NCBI GenBank assembly: GCA_022711195.1
Contig: JAKLFN010000020.1
Location: forward strand, 1 to 18,585
Direction: 5' to 3'
Origin: Bacteroidota bacterium
GTDB lineage: Bacteria > Bacteroidota > Bacteroidia > Bacteroidales > VadinHA17
DNA length: 18,585 nucleotides
Positions 15,482-18,585 of the stretch are shown piece after piece (position 1 is the stretch's first letter; the number at the start of each line of letters is the position of its first letter). A program made the position numbers and the translations under genes. The notes under the pieces were generated by a model, which saw only the letters and a list, made by a program, of their open reading frames with translations, searched no databases and was not told the DNA's origin.

Positions 15482-17203
15482 CTAGTATCCGCATGCGGAG
15501 TTATCTCCTCTCCTGTCGGCGGCGCCATCCAGGGTTCCATCAATCCTGACTCCGATGGCATTCACTCTTCCAAGAGATGGTGTCACCCTTGTCTGGTGCC
15601 CCATTCTCATCAACACTGACAGGGATGCTGAATCGATACTTCCCGGCTCATAGCTGATCCTGTCAGGCAGCCATTGATGGTGGAACCTGCCTGTATCAAC
15701 GGCCTGCCATATGTTCATATTGTAATCGGTAACATTTATAATCACCTGAAAAACAGTTGTCGGGATGGTTGAACCACCCGGGGATCCGGCCACGAGAAAA
15801 AGTTTTCCTTCTTTTTCAACAATCACCGGTGTCATTGAGCTTAGCATCCTTTTACCAGGTTCAATGGCGTTTGCCTCTGAACCTGTCAGTCCGTACATAT
15901 TGGGAAATCCGGGTCTCACTGAGAAATCATCCATTTCATTATTCAGGAGAAAGCCTGCACCCGCAACGACAATGCTGCTGCCATAAGATCCGTTAAGGGT
16001 AGTGGTAGTGGCTACAGCGTTCCCTTCTGAATCAACGACAGAATAGTGTGTTGTCTCTGTGCTTTCGTACTGCCAGGCAGGGCCTGCTCCCATTGAAGAA
16101 GAGGGAGAAGCTGCAGAATCGCAAAAATCTTTCATTCTCTCTTGCAGATAGTTTTTGCCGGTAAGGCCGGCAACGGGAACCTTCACAAAATCAATGTCGC
16201 CTGCATATACCGATCTGTCGGCAAAAGCCCTTCTCTCTGCTTCGGCAACAAGATGGATCATCGGGGCAGAATGAAAGCCCATATCTGAAAGTGATTTATT
16301 TTCAGTCATTCCCAGGAGCTGAAGCAGAATGATACCTCCAGCTGAGGGAGGCGGGCAGGTAATAATATTATAATTCCGGTATTTCCTGCTGATCGGCGTA
16401 CGAAAGACGGAATGATAATTTTCCAGATCTTCCCGGGTTATTATACCATTGCCTCTATTCATCTCCCCTATTATCATCTCTGCTGTCTTTCCGCCATAGA
16501 ATCCATCACGTCCGTGGTCACGAATTCTTTCCAGAGTCCGGGCAAGTTCGGGTTGTAGCAGAGTATCGCCTTCTTTCCAGTCTTCGTCCCTGAAAAAGGC
16601 ACAACCGTCAGGATTCCTTAGCCTGAAGGTCACCTCATTTGAGTTAAGGCTCCTCGCCTGTTCTCCTGTAAGAATAAACCCATTTTCAGCCAGTTCAATC
16701 GCAGGCTGGATAACCCTTTTAAAAGGAAGGTGGCCATATTTTTCATGTACTTTTAATAATCCATCCACGGCCCCAGGCACTCCGGCAGCGAGGTGTGTAT
16801 CGGTACTGAGGTCGCTGATGACGTTTCCTGCGCTGTCGAGGTACATATCGCCTGATGCTTTTCCCGGCGCTTTTTCGCGATAATCGATCAGGTCATAACG
16901 TCCGTCGGCTGTTCGAATAAGCATGAATCCGCCACCACCGATGTTTCCTGCAGCAGGGTAGCATACTGCCAGAGCAAAACCTGTGGCTACAGCAGCGTCG
17001 ACAGCATTGCCTCCATCGCGGAGAATGCGGGCGCCGGTGAGTGAAGCCTGAAAATGGGCTGAGACAACCATCCCATTGCCGGTTGTTATCGTACGACCTG
17101 AAGTAAGTCCTTTATCGCCGATGGTATTTTTCCCGGAACAACCGGAAATTAGTGTAATTACCAGTGATAGTATTACAATTCTGTTCATGTGGTTAAGTTT
17201 CAT
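15482..17203 (-). CDS. ggt: Gamma-glutamyltransferase, lipoprotein form
   Basis: A 573-residue Ntn-hydrolase. The N-terminus NRIVILSLVITLISGC is a lipoprotein signal with lipobox ISGC, so Cys22 should be lipidated. The precursor is normally self-cleaved before a Thr nucleophile: TETTHYSVVD places it at Thr385 by comparison with the E. coli motif. Other expected pieces are present: DGGNAVDAAVATG (63-75), GNIGGGGFML (86-95), YREKAPG with the gamma-glutamate-binding Arg109, NNEMDDFS (421-428), RMLSSMTP (452-459) and GSPGG (473-477). It transfers or hydrolyses gamma-glutamyl groups of glutathione and gamma-glutamyl peptides. The length is normal. ATGs at 17203 and 17188 (Met6) both give a workable signal; the promoter box position slightly favours 17188. 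It is divergent from rarA. Confidence 0.95.
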   Translation of the reverse strand: MKLNHMNRIVILSLVITLISGCSGKNTIGDKGLTSGRTITTGNGMVVSAHFQASLTGARILRDGGNAVDAAVATGFALAVCYPAAGNIGGGGFMLIRTADGRYDLIDYREKAPGKASGDMYLDSAGNVISDLSTDTHLAAGVPGAVDGLLKVHEKYGHLPFKRVIQPAIELAENGFILTGEQARSLNSNEVTFRLRNPDGCAFFRDEDWKEGDTLLQPELARTLERIRDHGRDGFYGGKTAEMIIGEMNRGNGIITREDLENYHSVFRTPISRKYRNYNIITCPPPSAGGIILLQLLGMTENKSLSDMGFHSAPMIHLVAEAERRAFADRSVYAGDIDFVKVPVAGLTGKNYLQERMKDFCDSAASPSSSMGAGPAWQYESTETTHYSVVDSEGNAVATTTTLNGSYGSSIVVAGAGFLLNNEMDDFSVRPGFPNMYGLTGSEANAIEPGKRMLSSMTPVIVEKEGKLFLVAGSPGGSTIPTTVFQVIINVTDYNMNIWQAVDTGRFHHQWLPDRISYEPGSIDSASLSVLMRMGHQTRVTPSLGRVNAIGVRIDGTLDGAADRRGDNSACGY

Positions 17204-17214
17204 TACGGGAAATT

Positions 17215-17222
17215 CAAATTTA
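17215..17222 (-). promoter_or_regulatory. Candidate -7 box for ggt
   Basis: The minus strand reads TAAATTTG, an exact TAnnTTTG. It is 11 nt upstream of the first ATG (17203) and 26 nt upstream of the second (17188); Bacteroidota start points lie several nt past the box, so the second ATG would leave a more usual leader. The expected -33 region is T-rich without a clear TTTG. Confidence 0.35.
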
Positions 17223-17248
17223 ATTACTTTTACAGAAATGAAAAATTA

Positions 17249-18541
17249 ATGCTTACCAATCAACCACTGGCAGACAGGCTCAGGCCAAAGAATCTTGATG
17301 AATTCTGCGGACAGGATCATCTGGTTGCAAAAGGGGCTGTTCTGAGGAAAGTTATTGAATCAGGAAATATTCCATCGTTTATATTATGGGGTCCTCCGGG
17401 AGTTGGGAAAACTACGCTCGCATGGATCATTTCCAATACCCTTAAGCGGCCGTTCTTTCATCTCAGCGCTGTTCATTCCGGAGTAAAGGATGTACGTGAA
17501 ACCATTGAGAAGGCCAAGAAGCAGCAATTCTTCAACCAGCCAAACCCTGTGCTCTTCATCGATGAGATACACCGTTTCAATAAATCACAGCAGGACTCAC
17601 TCCTGAGTGCAGTTGAGCAGGGCATTATAACATTAATAGGTGCCACAACAGAAAATCCGTCATTCGAGGTTATTTCTCCCCTGTTGTCAAGATGCCAGGT
17701 TTACACCTTGAATCCCCTCGACGGTCAGCAACTAATATCACTTCTCGACAGGGCATTGGAAAAAGACAGCTACCTCTCTGCCATGAAAATTAAGATAGAG
17801 GAAAATGAAGCGCTTCTGAGGATCTCCGGAGGTGATGCAAGGAAACTGTACAATGCACTTGAACTGGTTGTTTCATATGAAGCGGATAAGGGAGCCGATG
17901 AGACTATTGTCATTACAAATGAAAAGGTACTGGCTATCGTCCAGAAGAACCTGGCCATGTATGACAAGAACGGGGAACAGCATTATGATATAATTTCTGC
18001 ATTCATAAAGTCGCTGAGGGGAAGTGATCCTAATGCTTCAGTTTACTGGCTGGCAAGGATGGTTGAAGGAGGTGAGGATCCCAAGTTCATTGCCAGGAGG
18101 ATGGTGATCCTGGCTGCCGAAGATATTGGGCTGGCAAATCCTAATGCCCTGCTTATGGCACAGACTTGCTTCAATGCAGTTAATGTTATCGGATGGCCCG
18201 AGTGCAGGATAATACTGAGTGAAGCTGCCGTTTACCTTGCAACATCACCCAAGAGCAATGCCTCCTACATGGCCATAGAAAACGCAATAGCCGCAGTTCA
18301 TGATTCTGGCGACCTCCCGGTTCCGCTGCACCTGAGAAATGCACCTACAAAGCTGATGAAAGAGATGGGCTACCACAAAGGATATCAGTATGCTCATGAC
18401 TTTGAAGGCAATTTCGTAAAGGACAACTACCTGCCCGACAAGCTCCAGGGATCGAAATTTTATGAGCCGGGGAACACACCAAAGGAAGAAGAGATAAGAA
18501 AGAAGATGAAAGGCTTGTGGAGAGATATTTATGATTATTGA
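17249..18541 (+). CDS. rarA: Replication-associated recombination protein RarA (MgsA), AAA+ ATPase
   Basis: A 430-residue clamp-loader-like ATPase acting at stalled replication forks. From the ATG: PLADRLRPKNLDEFCGQDHL (6-25), the family signature; Walker A GPPGVGKT (48-55); Walker B LFIDEIHRFNKSQQD (102-116); sensor 1 GATTENPSFE (131-140); Arg finger in LLSRCQV (Arg148); sensor 2 GGDARKLYNALE; and the C-terminal RarA tetramerisation region with RRMVILAAEDIGLANPNAL and LRNAPTKLMKEMGYHKGYQY. The frame is open back to a GTG at 17189 inside ggt, but the ATG at 17249 gives the conserved N-terminus. The length equals typical bacterial RarA (about 420-450). Confidence 0.97.
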   Translation: MLTNQPLADRLRPKNLDEFCGQDHLVAKGAVLRKVIESGNIPSFILWGPPGVGKTTLAWIISNTLKRPFFHLSAVHSGVKDVRETIEKAKKQQFFNQPNPVLFIDEIHRFNKSQQDSLLSAVEQGIITLIGATTENPSFEVISPLLSRCQVYTLNPLDGQQLISLLDRALEKDSYLSAMKIKIEENEALLRISGGDARKLYNALELVVSYEADKGADETIVITNEKVLAIVQKNLAMYDKNGEQHYDIISAFIKSLRGSDPNASVYWLARMVEGGEDPKFIARRMVILAAEDIGLANPNALLMAQTCFNAVNVIGWPECRIILSEAAVYLATSPKSNASYMAIENAIAAVHDSGDLPVPLHLRNAPTKLMKEMGYHKGYQYAHDFEGNFVKDNYLPDKLQGSKFYEPGNTPKEEEIRKKMKGLWRDIYDY

Positions 18542-18546
18542 GGGGG

Positions 18547-18585
18547 GCAATGTTACAATGGTACAATGGTGCAATGGTACAACGG
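18547..18585. repeat. 8-bp tandem repeat array, truncated by window end
   Basis: Starting 6 nt after the rarA stop, the unit ACAATGGT/GCAATGGT repeats with period 8 (acaatggt at 18555 and 18563, gcaatggt at 18571, acaacgg at 18579), preceded by a related GCAATGTT at 18547. At least four units are visible and the array continues beyond the window. It is non-coding in all frames. Confidence 0.7.

Noticed and set aside
17189..17248. Upstream GTG start for rarA
   Set aside because: It would overlap ggt and add 20 non-conserved residues before the family N-terminus; the ATG at 17249 fits better.

Overview
The window looks like a chromosomal stretch of a Bacteroidota (probably Bacteroidales) genome. 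The main signs are the gene content (class 1B PyrK/PyrD dihydroorotate dehydrogenase, small beta-barrel outer membrane protein, lipoprotein gamma-glutamyltransferase), upstream motifs of the Bacteroidota type TAnnTTTG instead of a sigma70 TATAAT box, weak Shine-Dalgarno sequences, and intergenic repeat elements of a style I associate with this phylum. The taxonomic call is inference from these features, not from a search.

Layout. 1-319: intergenic DNA with a long imperfect inverted repeat made of CGCAAAG-type modules. 320-790 (-): Lrp/AsnC regulator. 903-2575 (-): pyrK-pyrD, overlapping by 7 nt. 2639-3058 (-): small XRE regulator. 3059-3640: an AT-rich gap of about 580 bp carrying at least six copies of a dyad TTACAnnTGTAA in two clusters; the first cluster lies on the likely promoter of the XRE gene. 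3641-4231 (-): outer-membrane beta-barrel protein. 4300-4998 (+): SDR oxidoreductase. 5014-10226 (-): compact five-gene operon pta-ackA-ptb-(ptb paralogue)-buk. 10355-13294 (+): large FAD/Fe-S 2-hydroxyacid dehydrogenase, divergent from the operon. 13323-14084 (-): nitrilase-family omega-amidase. 14109-14144: intrinsic terminator. 14166-15329 (-): membrane-anchored protein of unknown function. 15482-17203 (-): lipoprotein gamma-glutamyltransferase. 17249-18541 (+): RarA AAA+ ATPase. 18547-18585: an 8-bp tandem repeat array cut by the window end.

How the genes fit together. The pta-ackA-ptb-ptb-buk operon joins two acyl-CoA to acyl-phosphate to ATP routes, one for acetyl and one for butyryl or a related acyl group, in one transcription unit, so it is a substrate-level phosphorylation island. 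The divergent FAD/Fe-S dehydrogenase oxidises a 2-hydroxyacid (D-lactate or D-2-hydroxyglutarate type) and may feed carbon into the same fermentative metabolism. The omega-amidase and gamma-glutamyltransferase suggest glutamine/glutathione-derived amino acid salvage, but nothing physically links them to the operon.

The most unusual signals are (i) the TTACAnnTGTAA operator array next to the XRE gene, with two clusters about 330 bp apart and no gene explaining the distal one, and (ii) the tandem, diverged Ptb pair inside a five-gene acyl-phosphate operon. I saw no phage, transposase, CRISPR, tRNA or rRNA.
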